A DNA stretch of 64,000 nt from an uncultured Pseudodesulfovibrio sp. (GCF_963675635.1 NZ_OY776488.1:723740-787739); one strand, 5' to 3'; counted from the stretch's first letter, positions 40,573-49,810 are shown. The notes: a model not told the origin generated them from the letters alone. Numbers and translations are program-made.

Positions 40573-42255
40573 TTACTTGAACATCTTTAGATAGTTTTTG
40601 AACAGTCGGGGGCTGACTCTGGAGTATTGATCAAAATCGGAAATAAGTTCAAGGCCGGGGATAATGGCTCGGGTGACAGGAATGTCCAGATCCTTGCGGG
40701 TCAGGTCCACGTAGGTCGGATTGTATCCATTATCCATAAGCGTTTTTTCAAGAACCATGAGATCACCCTCGGCACTGCCTGTGGAGTAGTTTGGCAGGTC
40801 TTCGAGGCGGCGTGTCTCAATACCTTCCGGGGCCGGGCCGCTTGCAGGGCCAGGGTATGGATAGGCCGTTTCCGTCATGGCGGAGACCAGGGCGGATTGA
40901 CCGTTCAGTCCACAGCCGCCGCCTTTGTTGACATCGCCGTGTTTGCCGAGGACAACTGACTTGTAGCAGGGGACGCCGAGCTCAGTAGTCATGTCAATAA
41001 ACCAGACGTCGATGCCGTCGGTTTTGTATCCGTTCAATATTTTGGCGATATCCTGATTGTTAGTTTCAATGCGGAAACACCGTTTGGAGTCGTAGAGCAT
41101 GGTCGCATCGGAATCACGTTCGATGACTTCTGTCAGGGCGGCAACTTTTGCTTCGGCGATGGTGTTGCCGGATGCCAGACCTGTCGAGCCAAGAGCGCTG
41201 AACAGGCTTTGCTCATCCAGATTGCAAAAAAGAAATATGCATTGGACCGGGATCAGGATGGGCTTTGTTCCGCCGTTGCCGTCTGGCGTATTGCCTTCCA
41301 TCCAGTAGAGTTTTTGGCCTGCGTAGGGGACTTCGAGTCGGACGTGATTCGGATTGATTGCGTTGACGTCCAACTCATTATAGGCAGCATACGTGAGGGG
41401 GTATTTTTGTTTGTAACCGAGGATACCTTCTTTACCTGCGCTGGCGTATGACGAAAAACGTTCTGCCATTTCCATGCAGCATGAGGCGTCCGCCTGTTTG
41501 CGTGACAATCCCCGACCATAACTGGTTTGGATGCCCTCAAGTGAGTTGGATAGTGAGCCGTTGACCGAACGGGTTTTGACCATCCAGTGCCGCAGGCTGG
41601 CAATCGGCGACAATGATGCCTTGTGCTCCATGACAGGACCAAGAAAGGCATCAGCCTTGTCCAGCGCAGAGAACGCCCGGTCAATGGTTTCTTCCAGTGG
41701 GCATCGAGGTTTTGGTGGCGGGAGTTGGCTGTTCAATGCTTTGCGAACTTCCGCTGCGGTTGTCGGCGTGGGCTGGTCGAGTTCGGCGTCTGTGTACAGC
41801 GGCTCAGGAGCGTCTTCAAGAGAAGGCAATGGAGCCAGGGTATAGATGTTTTCCCTGAAAAGATTGATCCATTCCTGGTGCCGGGGTTGGTCCGCGACAA
41901 GTCTCGAGCGGATATGGATGGCCGGAGTGAAGTCAAGTAGAGATGCAGAGTTCAGCCCGTCGAACAAGGGGAGCAGTGAGGCTTGCCGGGAATGACAGAT
42001 GCACGCTTCATACATGACAGCCGTGAGAATCGGATCGGACTGGCCGTTATCTTTCATGACTTCTTTGATGAGTTTTTGAAGCTTGCGTGTGCGAAAGTCC
42101 TTGAACCCCTGAAGCACGAATTGGTGCATATAGTCGTCATATGGGTGTTTTCGCAGATAGTCCGTCATTTCGTTGAAGCTCAAGTTGGCATCCGGTATGG
42201 CGGCAAACATGCCGACACCGAAATCCGTATCCATCATTTGCAGCTTGTAACGCAT
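40573..42255 (-). CDS. YcaO-domain protein
   Basis: 560 residues from ATG complement(42253..42255), with GAGGA 4 bases upstream; this ATG shares one base with the stop of the SGNH gene. The N-terminal ~230 residues are helical and not recognised (YMHQFVLQGFKDFRTRKLQK). The C-terminal YcaO domain has LASGNTIAEAKVAALTEVIE and ERDSDATMLYDSKRCFRIET. YcaO proteins are ATP-dependent enzymes that form azolines or thioamides in peptides or proteins, or assist RimO-type modification. No precursor peptide or partner dehydrogenase is adjacent, so a housekeeping type is more likely than a natural-product cluster. Confidence 0.88.
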   Translation of the reverse strand: MRYKLQMMDTDFGVGMFAAIPDANLSFNEMTDYLRKHPYDDYMHQFVLQGFKDFRTRKLQKLIKEVMKDNGQSDPILTAVMYEACICHSRQASLLPLFDGLNSASLLDFTPAIHIRSRLVADQPRHQEWINLFRENIYTLAPLPSLEDAPEPLYTDAELDQPTPTTAAEVRKALNSQLPPPKPRCPLEETIDRAFSALDKADAFLGPVMEHKASLSPIASLRHWMVKTRSVNGSLSNSLEGIQTSYGRGLSRKQADASCCMEMAERFSSYASAGKEGILGYKQKYPLTYAAYNELDVNAINPNHVRLEVPYAGQKLYWMEGNTPDGNGGTKPILIPVQCIFLFCNLDEQSLFSALGSTGLASGNTIAEAKVAALTEVIERDSDATMLYDSKRCFRIETNNQDIAKILNGYKTDGIDVWFIDMTTELGVPCYKSVVLGKHGDVNKGGGCGLNGQSALVSAMTETAYPYPGPASGPAPEGIETRRLEDLPNYSTGSAEGDLMVLEKTLMDNGYNPTYVDLTRKDLDIPVTRAIIPGLELISDFDQYSRVSPRLFKNYLKMFK

Positions 42256-42830
42256 CAATTCCTCGTCTGTACGGTGTTGATCAGTTCACGGATGTGGGGA
42301 AGCAGAGATCGGGTAATGGCTTCCACGCCCCCTGCATTGGGGTGCATGCCGTCGAGCAGCGTTAGCGCGGAGTCACCGAAGTAGCTGCTGAGGATGTCCG
42401 GGAACAGAGGGAGTTTGAATTTTTTTGCTAAAGCCGGAAAAATTGGATCGAAATGGTGTTTGTACTCCATTCCCATATCCGGCAGGGCAGTGATGCCCAC
42501 CAGCAAAATAGGGAGATTCTGTTTAAGGATAATTTCGATGACAGCCGTGGCCGTGGCCATAATGCTCTCTGCGGGGTACGCCATGAAACTGTCATTAGCT
42601 CCGAATTCAAGGATGACAAGATCAGGCCGGGCAGCGAGCATCGCGTGGATTCTGGTCAAGCCGTCTTCGAAAGTGTCGCCTGACACACCGAAGTTGAGGC
42701 AGTCAGTCTGGATGCCCTCATCAAGAAGCATGCGCTCCAGAACTATTGGCAAAGCTTCATCCGGGGAAAGACCATAGCCTTCAGTCAGGCTGTCGCCGAA
42801 GCAGGCTATACGTATGGGCCTGTCTTTCAT
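42255..42830 (-). CDS. SGNH/GDSL-type esterase
   Basis: 191 residues. Block I RIACFGDSLTEGYGL with the nucleophilic Ser, block II NFGVSGDTF, block III ILEFGANDSF, and the C-terminal DGMHPNAGG with Asp and His. The order matches TesA-type lysophospholipase/arylesterases, but there is no signal peptide, so it is probably cytosolic. It is coupled to the YcaO gene and 2 bases downstream of the RdgC-like C-part. Substrate unknown. Confidence 0.9.
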   Translation of the reverse strand: MKDRPIRIACFGDSLTEGYGLSPDEALPIVLERMLLDEGIQTDCLNFGVSGDTFEDGLTRIHAMLAARPDLVILEFGANDSFMAYPAESIMATATAVIEIILKQNLPILLVGITALPDMGMEYKHHFDPIFPALAKKFKLPLFPDILSSYFGDSALTLLDGMHPNAGGVEAITRSLLPHIRELINTVQTRN

Positions 42831-42832
42831 CG

Positions 42833-43354
42833 CTATCCGTTGATCCAGAGCTTGACGCTGGCAGCTTCCTCATTCCATGCCTTGCTCATGCGCAAGTTGA
42901 GGAATTGAGTGAATACAATGTCGAGCATCTCCAGACATCGTTCTAAAAGGAACATCTTTTCAAGGAATTTTGCGTCCGGATCATCGCCTTCGTCGTCTTT
43001 GGTGGCTATTTTAGGCGTTTTGAGACCTGATATACCGAAGTCGGAAGCGTTCACCGAGACCAACCAGTCATCTTGATCCATTGAAAAGAGCAATTGTGCT
43101 TTGCTGACTTTCTTGCCGGTGCCCAAGCCGGTTTTGGCTTCGGATAACTCTCCGGCTGGACTGGAGACAGTTGCGGTCGCCTTGGTTTCACCTTCTCCCC
43201 CCTGAACCGAGAGCTTCTGCTCCATGTGCAGGGTGAAGGTGCGTTTGTCTTTCAGGGAGAACAGAACATTTTCATTGTCCGTCTTGTACCAGAGCCACGT
43301 CAGGAAGTCCTGACCAAGCAGAGTGTTTTCGCGTTCGACGAGTGAGAGATCCAT
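42833..43354 (-). CDS. RdgC-like protein, C-terminal part (separate gene)
   Basis: 173 residues. The segment ENTLLGQDFLTWLWYKTDN resembles the C-terminal region of RdgC-like recombination-associated proteins outside gamma-proteobacteria. Acidic and Lys-rich stretch near 115-130. It lies 12 bases after the stop of the next gene upstream, which looks like the N-terminal part. Both frames are intact, with their own starts, so this is a split gene rather than an obvious frameshift. The family match is moderate. Confidence 0.55.
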   Translation of the reverse strand: MDLSLVERENTLLGQDFLTWLWYKTDNENVLFSLKDKRTFTLHMEQKLSVQGGEGETKATATVSSPAGELSEAKTGLGTGKKVSKAQLLFSMDQDDWLVSVNASDFGISGLKTPKIATKDDEGDDPDAKFLEKMFLLERCLEMLDIVFTQFLNLRMSKAWNEEAASVKLWING

Positions 43355-43366
43355 GAACTGAAATCC

Positions 43367-43981
43367 TTATACGAAAATTGTGGGGTCGAGATTTTCCAAC
43401 TTGGGCGCGGCTTCTTCGCCGAGTATGTCCATGGCCATGAAGAAAGGCGTTAACGGCTCCAGGTGCAGATCGAAAGTCAGAGCGAAGTGGTCTTCAAACA
43501 GAGCGCAGACCTTGGCGTTCGTCGTGGTCAGGTAGATTCTGTTTGTAGACGGATTCCATATGATGTCGAATATTGCCGGTATGGGCAAAGTCCGCGCACG
43601 CAATCGGAGAGTTACCTGTTCCTTGAGTTCCCGTTTGCGGTCACGGGATACGAAGTTTTTGCCTTGTTCCTTGTTGTGCTCAAGCTCTTTGTTGAGTGCT
43701 ATGGTGGTGTGCTTTTTGAGCACGGCTGGCGGGATGCGACGGGTGTCCAGACGCAGACCAAAGGCGAAGTATTCAGCTTTTTCCGGCGGCGACTGTGTCC
43801 AGTTCATATCCAGCATATCGTCGATATTTGTCCAGCCAAAGGAGCGTTCGTCGGCGGTTGCGTCAATATCGACAAAACAGAATTTCTGAAGTTTTTCCGG
43901 GACCTCTTGCAGCAGATCCTTGGGAACTTCTTCGATGATACGGTATCGTGTCAGCCCAAGGCTGGCGGAGAGTATGCTCAA
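43367..43981 (-). CDS. RdgC-like protein, N-terminal part
   Basis: 204 residues. FGLRLDTRRIPPAVLKKHTT and ALNKELEHNKEQGKNFVSRD, then KRELKEQVTLRLRARTLPIP and FDIIWNPSTNRIYLTTTNAK follow the order of RdgC (Lys-rich helix, then PRxxP-like and beta-strand segments). RdgC is a ring-shaped DNA-binding protein that limits RecA access. Full-length RdgC has about 300 residues; this gene plus the next would give 377. First gene of a four-gene operon with SGNH esterase and YcaO. Confidence 0.6.
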   Translation of the reverse strand: MSILSASLGLTRYRIIEEVPKDLLQEVPEKLQKFCFVDIDATADERSFGWTNIDDMLDMNWTQSPPEKAEYFAFGLRLDTRRIPPAVLKKHTTIALNKELEHNKEQGKNFVSRDRKRELKEQVTLRLRARTLPIPAIFDIIWNPSTNRIYLTTTNAKVCALFEDHFALTFDLHLEPLTPFFMAMDILGEEAAPKLENLDPTIFV

Positions 43982-44144
43982 CTGAGTCTCCTCAAGTAGA
44001 TGTGTGTTTCGGGGGGAGTCTTTGAGGTAAGATCAAAGCGTGGTTTTGTCCAGATTTTTTGAGGCATGGGGGGTGCTGTGTTTCTGTCAGTCTGCTTGTA
44101 ATATGGTAAAGCAGAGGGTACATGATGGCAAACAGGAGAAAAGC

Positions 44145-44516
44145 ATGCTAGACCAAGCATTGATAGAATTGATAGATTTTCTTGAGAAAACAAATGCCGA
44201 CATCCTTCGACTGGAAAAGGAAGGAGAGGCGGTTTTGCAGGCCGGAGGACAGCGTGAATTTCAGATCAAGCTGGAGGAGAAAGCTAAAACTCTTTCTGCT
44301 CTTGGCGAGAAAGCGTGGAAATACACAGAAAGGATAAAAGGGCCGTTGGGAACAGAAATATCAACACGTCTTGAACAATTTTCAACGAGTGCGAGCGCTG
44401 CGCTGCGTATCGGGAGCGTATTCTTCATGACTGCTTTGCTGTATCCGGAAGACCACAAACCGGGTGAACCAAATGATCTCGAAACATATATAAGAGAATT
44501 GCGCCGACAGAATTAG
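44145..44516 (+). CDS. Small helical protein, unknown
   Basis: 123 residues from ATG 44145, with AGGAGA 6 bases upstream. Almost all helical, heptad-like (ELIDFLEKTNADILRLEKEG, KLEEKAKTLSALGEKAWKYT), no membrane segment. No family recognised. Divergent from the RdgC-like operon, and tail-to-tail with the PilZ gene, with 4 bases of overlap. Confidence 0.7.
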   Translation: MLDQALIELIDFLEKTNADILRLEKEGEAVLQAGGQREFQIKLEEKAKTLSALGEKAWKYTERIKGPLGTEISTRLEQFSTSASAALRIGSVFFMTALLYPEDHKPGEPNDLETYIRELRRQN

Positions 44517-45139
44517 GTTGGGAGCGAAAAATCTTTGTCTTTTCTGGCCGCCTTACGGGCGGCCTGTTCTTTTTGGCCTATCAGTACTATTTTGTGAACG
44601 GCGTCGTCCTGTGCCCGGTCCAGTTCCACAAAAGCACAGCCTACATTGCCTTTCTCGTGGCGCCTGACCTGACATAAAATGTCTGTAGCCAGTTTTTCCC
44701 CTTTGAGCACGATGTCCATTTTTATTTTGACCCCGGCCTTGATGCGGGGCTTTTCAAATTTGAATCCGAGGCCCGTGGCGCTGATATCAGAGACTTCAAA
44801 TCTTTTTTTGAGCCGAGGGATGAAGACGGTCAATCCTTCCACCGTCATTCGAATGGCATTGCGTTTTTTTGCATAGGCATCCTCAGTTTTGAGAGAGATA
44901 CTGAAACCCAGGGCGGCTTCATCAATAGGATCAGCTGTAATCTGCTTGGATTTTAATCGCCCTTTGGGTTTTCCGTCGACTTTGAGAGACAAGTCTGGTG
45001 TTTGTTCTGCCGGCTTTTTTTTTCGCGCTACAGTCTTTGGCCTGGCATTCTGTTTGGCGGTATTTTCTTTGCCGTTTTTCTTCGGCGTGGAAGTCGTGAA
45101 TGCGGGGAAAAGTTTTTTTAAGAAGTTGAGAAGGTTCAT
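44513..45139 (-). CDS. PilZ-domain protein
   Basis: 208 residues. A Lys/Ala/Thr-rich N-terminus (about 15-70) precedes the PilZ domain (about 90-190) with KKRNAIRMTVEGLTVFIP, VSDISATGLGFKFEKP and CAFVELDRAQDDAVHKIVLI. The classical c-di-GMP motif RxxxR is only partial here (KKRNAIR), while D/NxSxxG is kept as DISATG, so nucleotide binding is possible but not certain. Could link c-di-GMP to motility or exopolysaccharide. Confidence 0.85.
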   Translation of the reverse strand: MNLLNFLKKLFPAFTTSTPKKNGKENTAKQNARPKTVARKKKPAEQTPDLSLKVDGKPKGRLKSKQITADPIDEAALGFSISLKTEDAYAKKRNAIRMTVEGLTVFIPRLKKRFEVSDISATGLGFKFEKPRIKAGVKIKMDIVLKGEKLATDILCQVRRHEKGNVGCAFVELDRAQDDAVHKIVLIGQKEQAARKAARKDKDFSLPT

Positions 45140-45334
45140 TGTGTACCACTTTTGCTGCTAATTGATGAACACTTGCGGGGAACTGTATTAAAAAGAAGGT
45201 CCTATGACAAGTAATCATGAACAAGGCATCACTCTCTTGCCTCTTTTTACGGAATAGGGTTGACAAATTGCCGTTTTGATGGGCAATAAGACACATCTTT
45301 TCAAGCAAAAAGCGGATGATCGAGGAGGAATAAG

Positions 45335-45478
45335 ATGATTGGCGAACTGCTTTCCGGAATGGCTCATAGCTCGGGCCCCGGCTTTGTCGGCGTATCCCTG
45401 ATTTTCATTTATCTCGCATGGATTCTGACTATCGGTATTATCCGGGTCCGTGAAGCCATGAACGAGGACCATCATTAA
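45335..45478 (+). CDS. Small membrane protein, 47 residues
   Basis: ATG 45335 is preceded by AGGAGG with 6 bases between, an excellent ribosome site; the stop TAA is at 45476-45478, directly followed by a terminator. The sequence starts MIGELLSGMAHSSGPGFVGV, has one membrane helix (about 20-38, SLIFIYLAWILTIGII) and ends RVREAMNEDHH. No family recognised. Monocistronic with its own terminator, so probably a real small gene. Confidence 0.72.
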   Translation: MIGELLSGMAHSSGPGFVGVSLIFIYLAWILTIGIIRVREAMNEDHH

Positions 45479-45479
45479 A

Positions 45480-45557
45480 CAAAAAACGCGACGATTTTCG
45501 TCACGTTTTTATTCTTGGTGTAATACCGCTTCCCTTTATGGGAGGCGGTTTTTTTTT
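45480..45557 (+). terminator. Two consecutive terminator hairpins
   Basis: First stem AACGCGACG/CGTCACGTT (about 45484-45510, one mismatch) with flanking A and T runs; second stem 45525-45534 with 45540-45549 followed by eight T. They end the small plus-strand gene; the first can also act on the minus strand after rmlA. Confidence 0.85.
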
Positions 45558-45562
45558 AGCTT

Positions 45563-46447
45563 TTAACAGGATTTGGTCGAGTCTTCCAGCACCACATCCA
45601 ATAGGTATTGGCCGTAGCTGTTGTTGCTCATTTTACACGCCAGCTCTTTGAGTTGATCGCAAGAGATAAAGCCCCGACGATACGCTATTTCTTCAGGACT
45701 GGAGATGACGTATCCCTGTCGCGCCTGGACCGCCTGCACAAAACTTGATGCGCCGTGCAGAGATTCGTGGGTACCCATGTCAAGCCACGCATATCCGCGT
45801 CCCAAAGTCTGTACTTCAAGATCACCCCGTTCCAGGTAAATCTTATTGATGTCGGTGATTTCCAGCTCACCACGAGCTGATGGCTTGAGGGATTTGGCTA
45901 TTTCGATGACGTCGTTGTCGTAAAAATATAGACCTGTGACGGCATATTTCGATTTGGGCGTTGTCGGTTTTTCCTCTATGGACAGTGCCTTGAAATTGTT
46001 GTCGAATTCAACCACTCCGTAGCGTTTTGGGTCTTTGACCAGATATGCGAACACAATGCCGCCCTTGTTCAGTTCTCCGGCTTGTTTGAGAATGTCTCCA
46101 AGACCATGACCATAGTAGATATTATCACCCAGCACCAGGCAGACCGAGTCGTCACCAATGAATTTTTCACCGATGATGAAGGCCTGGGCCAGCCCTTCCG
46201 GTTTGGGTTGAACCTTGTATGAAATATTTAGACCGAGTTGGGAGCCGTTGCCCAGCAGTCTCTCGAAATTGGGCAAATCATGTGGTGTTGATATAATGAG
46301 AATATCCCTGATCCCTGCCAACATAAGGGTGGATAAAGGGTAGTAAATCATCGGTTTGTCATAGACTGGCAGGAGTTGTTTGCTGACGACACGGGTCAGG
46401 GGGTGAAGTCGTGTGCCGGAGCCGCCGGCGAGGATAATACCTTTCAT
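45563..46447 (-). CDS. rmlA: Glucose-1-phosphate thymidylyltransferase
   Basis: 294 residues, the family length. Nucleotidyltransferase motifs: [54 protein letters not shown] and [19 protein letters not shown]. It makes dTDP-glucose from dTTP and glucose-1-phosphate, first step to dTDP-rhamnose and related sugars for surface polysaccharide. The other rml genes are not adjacent, so this is an isolated copy. Confidence 0.96.
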   Translation of the reverse strand: MKGIILAGGSGTRLHPLTRVVSKQLLPVYDKPMIYYPLSTLMLAGIRDILIISTPHDLPNFERLLGNGSQLGLNISYKVQPKPEGLAQAFIIGEKFIGDDSVCLVLGDNIYYGHGLGDILKQAGELNKGGIVFAYLVKDPKRYGVVEFDNNFKALSIEEKPTTPKSKYAVTGLYFYDNDVIEIAKSLKPSARGELEITDINKIYLERGDLEVQTLGRGYAWLDMGTHESLHGASSFVQAVQARQGYVISSPEEIAYRRGFISCDQLKELACKMSNNSYGQYLLDVVLEDSTKSC

Positions 46448-46584
46448 GAGTGCCTCTTGGTACTGTAATTTACATCAAGTTCGAGTTGGGTTACATCCCA
46501 ATTGCATGATTTCCGCCATAGTATAGGGGCGGGATAACAGAAAAATCAACCGGCATTTCATCAATGGAAATGCAAGGTGAATGA

Positions 46585-47316
46585 ATGTATCCGTATTTTC
46601 AGTTTTCAGGCGGCATGATTCCGGCACTGCTTTTATTGGTGGCGCTCTTTTTTCTCTTTATTTTCCTGCCTGTTTCCATGGTCGCCGAGGCTTTCTCCAA
46701 GCTCGGCCTGACTCCGGCGCAAGGTGTGTTGATGCTCATTGCCATCCTCGTGGGAAGAGCCATCAATATCCCGGTATTTACAAGTGAGAGGTTGGTGGTG
46801 GTTTCCAAGCCTCGGACCATCCGCTTTGGAATGGATGATTATGGTCGTCCTGTTCAAGTCGAAGAGGATGGTGCCAATGAGTTGAAGAAGCAGGTTTTCG
46901 CTGTCAACGTAGGCGGCTTTTTGCTGCCGCTCATGCTCAGTCTGACCTTTTTAATCCGTCAACATATGATAGGACAGACAGACGGCGTATATCTCTGGAT
47001 CGGGTTTGCCATGATTATGGTCTCCCTTGGCTGTTACATCACGTCAAAGCCGGATGTGCTGACCGGGATGCGTATCCCTTTGGTTTTGCCGGCGATCATG
47101 ACCTTTCTGTCCGTGTATTTTTTCGTGCCTGAACCGTTTCGGCCCGTGGCCGCATATGTTGCGGGAACCATGGGGGCCATCATTGGCGGCAATCTTATTC
47201 CGCTGCTTTTTCCACGGTTTCGAAATTCCATTGGTACTCCAGTCGTTTCAATCGGTGGCCCGGGAACTTTTGGCGGCGTCTTTGTCGCCGGGATTCTGTC
47301 TGTGCTTTTGGCCTAA
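46585..47316 (+). CDS. DUF1614 membrane protein
   Basis: 243 residues with about six to seven membrane helices. Characteristic segments: FFLFIFLPVSMVAEAFSKLG, GRAINIPVFTSER near residue 57, and GNLIPLLFPRF plus SIGGPGTFGGVFVAGIL at the C-terminus. Family found in sulfate reducers and archaea; function unknown. Followed after 22 bases by the MogA-type gene. Confidence 0.85.
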   Translation: MYPYFQFSGGMIPALLLLVALFFLFIFLPVSMVAEAFSKLGLTPAQGVLMLIAILVGRAINIPVFTSERLVVVSKPRTIRFGMDDYGRPVQVEEDGANELKKQVFAVNVGGFLLPLMLSLTFLIRQHMIGQTDGVYLWIGFAMIMVSLGCYITSKPDVLTGMRIPLVLPAIMTFLSVYFFVPEPFRPVAAYVAGTMGAIIGGNLIPLLFPRFRNSIGTPVVSIGGPGTFGGVFVAGILSVLLA

Positions 47317-47338
47317 TTAATATGTATCAGGAGTGATT

Positions 47339-48130
47339 ATGTCAGCCTCCAAACTCTCTTTGACTGTGACTGTGCCTGTTGCACAGGGGGCTCGCGGGTA
47401 CCTGTGCCGTGCAAGCGCAACTCCGCCTGCAACTGCCGTCGCAACGGCAGAAAGCCTGCCGAATCTTCGTGTCGGGACTCGTTTGACCGCAGACGCCGGA
47501 GAGTTTTTGGTGCAGGGTGTGACATGGCTTCCCGGTGAATCCGGTGGGCCGTCCACAGCCATGTATCTTGTTGAAGCCGTGCGCGGTTCAGGGCCGGGCC
47601 GGTTGGAGTGCTCCATTGAGCGAGAAGGGTATGCGATGGCCTGGATCACGTTGAGTGATAAAGGTTCACGGGGGCAGCGAGTCGATGAATCAGGGCCGCT
47701 TGTCGGAGCACTGGTCAGTGAGCAACTCGTGCTCAACACTGTGCAGGGGTTTGTTATTCCCGATGAAGCTTCCCAGCTCAAGGGACTGCTGGTGGATCTG
47801 GCCTTGAATCAAGGAATTGATCTTATCCTTACAACCGGAGGGACCGGGGTTGGACCAAGGGATATCACTCCGGAAGCGACTTTGGCTGTCATAGAGAAAC
47901 GACTGCCGGGGTATGAACGCGCCATGACAGCGGCCAGCCTCGTCAAGACGCCGCACGGGGCCATTTCCCGGGCCGTTGCTGGAACATTGGGGCAGGCTGT
48001 CATTGTCAATATGCCAGGGAGTCCCAAGGCCGTTGCAGAATGTCTGGCTCCGCTTCTGCCGACTTTTCGCCATACGCTGGAAAAACTGCAGGGTGATCCT
48101 TCTGATTGTGCTCTTCTTCGGAAAGACTGA
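47339..48130 (+). CDS. MogA/MoaB-type molybdopterin adenylyltransferase with N-terminal extension
   Basis: 263 residues from ATG 47339, with AGGAG 5 bases upstream. The MoaB/Mog domain (about 100-250) has AWITLSDKGSRGQRVDESGP, LILTTGGTGVGPRDITPEAT and VIVNMPGSPKAVAECL. It binds molybdopterin and adenylates it before Mo or W insertion. The first ~95 residues (SLTVTVPVAQGARGYLC, FLVQGVTWLPGESGG) are extra: a beta-rich region resembling a MOSC-like or other small domain. Confidence 0.9.
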   Translation: MSASKLSLTVTVPVAQGARGYLCRASATPPATAVATAESLPNLRVGTRLTADAGEFLVQGVTWLPGESGGPSTAMYLVEAVRGSGPGRLECSIEREGYAMAWITLSDKGSRGQRVDESGPLVGALVSEQLVLNTVQGFVIPDEASQLKGLLVDLALNQGIDLILTTGGTGVGPRDITPEATLAVIEKRLPGYERAMTAASLVKTPHGAISRAVAGTLGQAVIVNMPGSPKAVAECLAPLLPTFRHTLEKLQGDPSDCALLRKD

Positions 48131-48233
48131 CTCCATTAGGGGTTGCGAGTCCCGTAGAGAGTTGGTATACGTCTGAATTGTTAATCGTTGCTACTGCAAC
48201 TGAACCTCGTATGACATCAAGCAGGAACGCACT

Positions 48234-49598
48234 ATGAGCCGTAATCGGTTATCTCTTTTTGTTTTCACTCTCGTGGCCGTTCTGGCCTTTTCTTGTCTGG
48301 CTTTTGCCCAGGATGCCGATCCCGCAATGGGCTCCAGTTCAAAGAATGAAGAAATCTCTGGTCCTTTTGATCTTGAGCGGTGCGTGCAGCGTGCTCTGGA
48401 TCTTAATCCGACCATGACTTCCATTCGTGCTCAGTTGCAGGGATCCAGGTTCGGAACCCGTTCCGCTATGGGTGATTTCGGCCCAGCCCTTTCAGCTTCT
48501 TATGGCTACATGCATTATGATCGTGGGTATGTTTCAAGCGGAAAACAGTCCGATTGGGTTGGCAAACTCAACGTTACCCAACCTGTTTTCAAGGGGTTCA
48601 ACCTGCTTGCCACATGGCAGAAGGCCCAGTTGACCGAAGAATCCACCATGGCGTCTTTGACAAAAGTTGAGTTGACCCTCGTAGAAAATGTTCAGACCAC
48701 CTTTCTTTCTCTGCTCAAAGCTCGGATGGACGTGAAGAGTGCGGAAGATTCCGTGGCTCGACTGGAATCACAGCTCAAGGTCATCAGTGCTTTTTATGAC
48801 GTAGGCCTCAGGCCAAAAGCCGAAGTGCTGGATGCAGAAGTTGATTTGGCAACAGCCAAGCAGGGACTGCTGACTTCTCGTAATAATGTCTCCACGCAGG
48901 AGGCTCAATTGAACACCTTGTTGAATATTCCCATTGAAATGGATGTTGAATACGTCGGTGAACTCAAATATGTTCCTTTTGAGTTGACGCTCAAGGAATG
49001 CCTGAATCGTGCTTATGATAATCGTCCTGACTTGCTGGTCGGTGAGAAGAGTGTCGAGATTGCCCAAAAAGACGTTACTATTTCCGAAAGTAGTTTTTAT
49101 CCCTCAGTTGACGCAACATGGGATTACGTTAATCGGGGTGACGATGCCGGTTTGAACGGTGGCGGCGATTACTCCCACGAAGGTTCCGAGTATTGGACTG
49201 CCGGAGTCACGGCATCCATGTCCATTTTCGAATGGGGTTCCGATTATTACAACTCCAAACAGTATGACCAAACGGTCAAGCAGCTTGAAGCTGATCTGGA
49301 AAATACGCGTCTCAATGCAGGGTTTGAAGTCAAGCGCTCTCTTTTGAATATTCAGGAAGCAGCCGATCGTATCACTGTAGCCAAGAAATCCGTGACTGCG
49401 GCAGAAGAGGCCTACCGTATGGCCGTGGCTCGGTATCAGGCCCAAGTCGGTACAAATACCGATGTGCTGAATGCACAGGAACGATTGACCGCCAGTGAGG
49501 CGCAGCTTTCTCAGGCTTTGGCCGATTATGGAACAGCCGTTTCCACCCTGTATGTCGCTATGGGTGAGAAGAACCTCGGTTTGAAAGACGCCAAGTAA
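48234..49598 (+). CDS. TolC-family outer-membrane efflux protein
   Basis: 454 residues with a signal peptide (FVFTLVAVLAFSCLAFAQ). Two OEP repeats: SIRAQLQGSRFGTRSAMGDF, LKARMDVKSAEDSVARLESQ, and in the second half VEIAQKDVTISESSFYPSVD and RYQAQVGTNTDVLNAQERLT. It forms the trimeric outer-membrane channel of tripartite exporters. No inner-membrane pump or adaptor is adjacent, so it may serve several systems, including a type I exporter for the adhesin encoded 24 kb away; that link is speculative. Confidence 0.93.
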   Translation: MSRNRLSLFVFTLVAVLAFSCLAFAQDADPAMGSSSKNEEISGPFDLERCVQRALDLNPTMTSIRAQLQGSRFGTRSAMGDFGPALSASYGYMHYDRGYVSSGKQSDWVGKLNVTQPVFKGFNLLATWQKAQLTEESTMASLTKVELTLVENVQTTFLSLLKARMDVKSAEDSVARLESQLKVISAFYDVGLRPKAEVLDAEVDLATAKQGLLTSRNNVSTQEAQLNTLLNIPIEMDVEYVGELKYVPFELTLKECLNRAYDNRPDLLVGEKSVEIAQKDVTISESSFYPSVDATWDYVNRGDDAGLNGGGDYSHEGSEYWTAGVTASMSIFEWGSDYYNSKQYDQTVKQLEADLENTRLNAGFEVKRSLLNIQEAADRITVAKKSVTAAEEAYRMAVARYQAQVGTNTDVLNAQERLTASEAQLSQALADYGTAVSTLYVAMGEKNLGLKDAK

Positions 49599-49638
49599 AG
49601 TGTTTTCCCGTCGAAAACGTTCCTGGCAGGCCGGTGGC

Positions 49639-49806
49639 ATGGAGTGCAAACGTTGCGGGCTTGATCTGACCGCCTTTAGGGGATGTCAGGATGTGACCCT
49701 GCGGTGCCCTCAATGTGGGGCAACGTATGATCTTAAAGAATTCGCATCCGAGATGGATGAGGATTTCGAGGAGGAAATGGGGTTTGTCCCAATGGATAGG
49801 ATTTGA
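49639..49806 (+). CDS. Small dual-CxxC zinc-ribbon protein
   Basis: 55 residues from ATG 49639 (GTG 49600 is an alternative). Two cysteine pairs CKRCG and CPQCG, about 20 residues apart, form a zinc ribbon, followed by an acidic tail EMDEDFEEEMGFVPMDRI. Lies between the TolC gene and the transglycosylase gene, 4 bases before the latter. Function unknown. Confidence 0.75.
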   Translation: MECKRCGLDLTAFRGCQDVTLRCPQCGATYDLKEFASEMDEDFEEEMGFVPMDRI

Positions 49807-49810
49807 CTCC

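Noticed and set aside
40573-42255. YcaO-based peptide antibiotic cluster
   Set aside because: No short precursor-peptide gene, dehydrogenase, peptidase or exporter is next to the YcaO gene.
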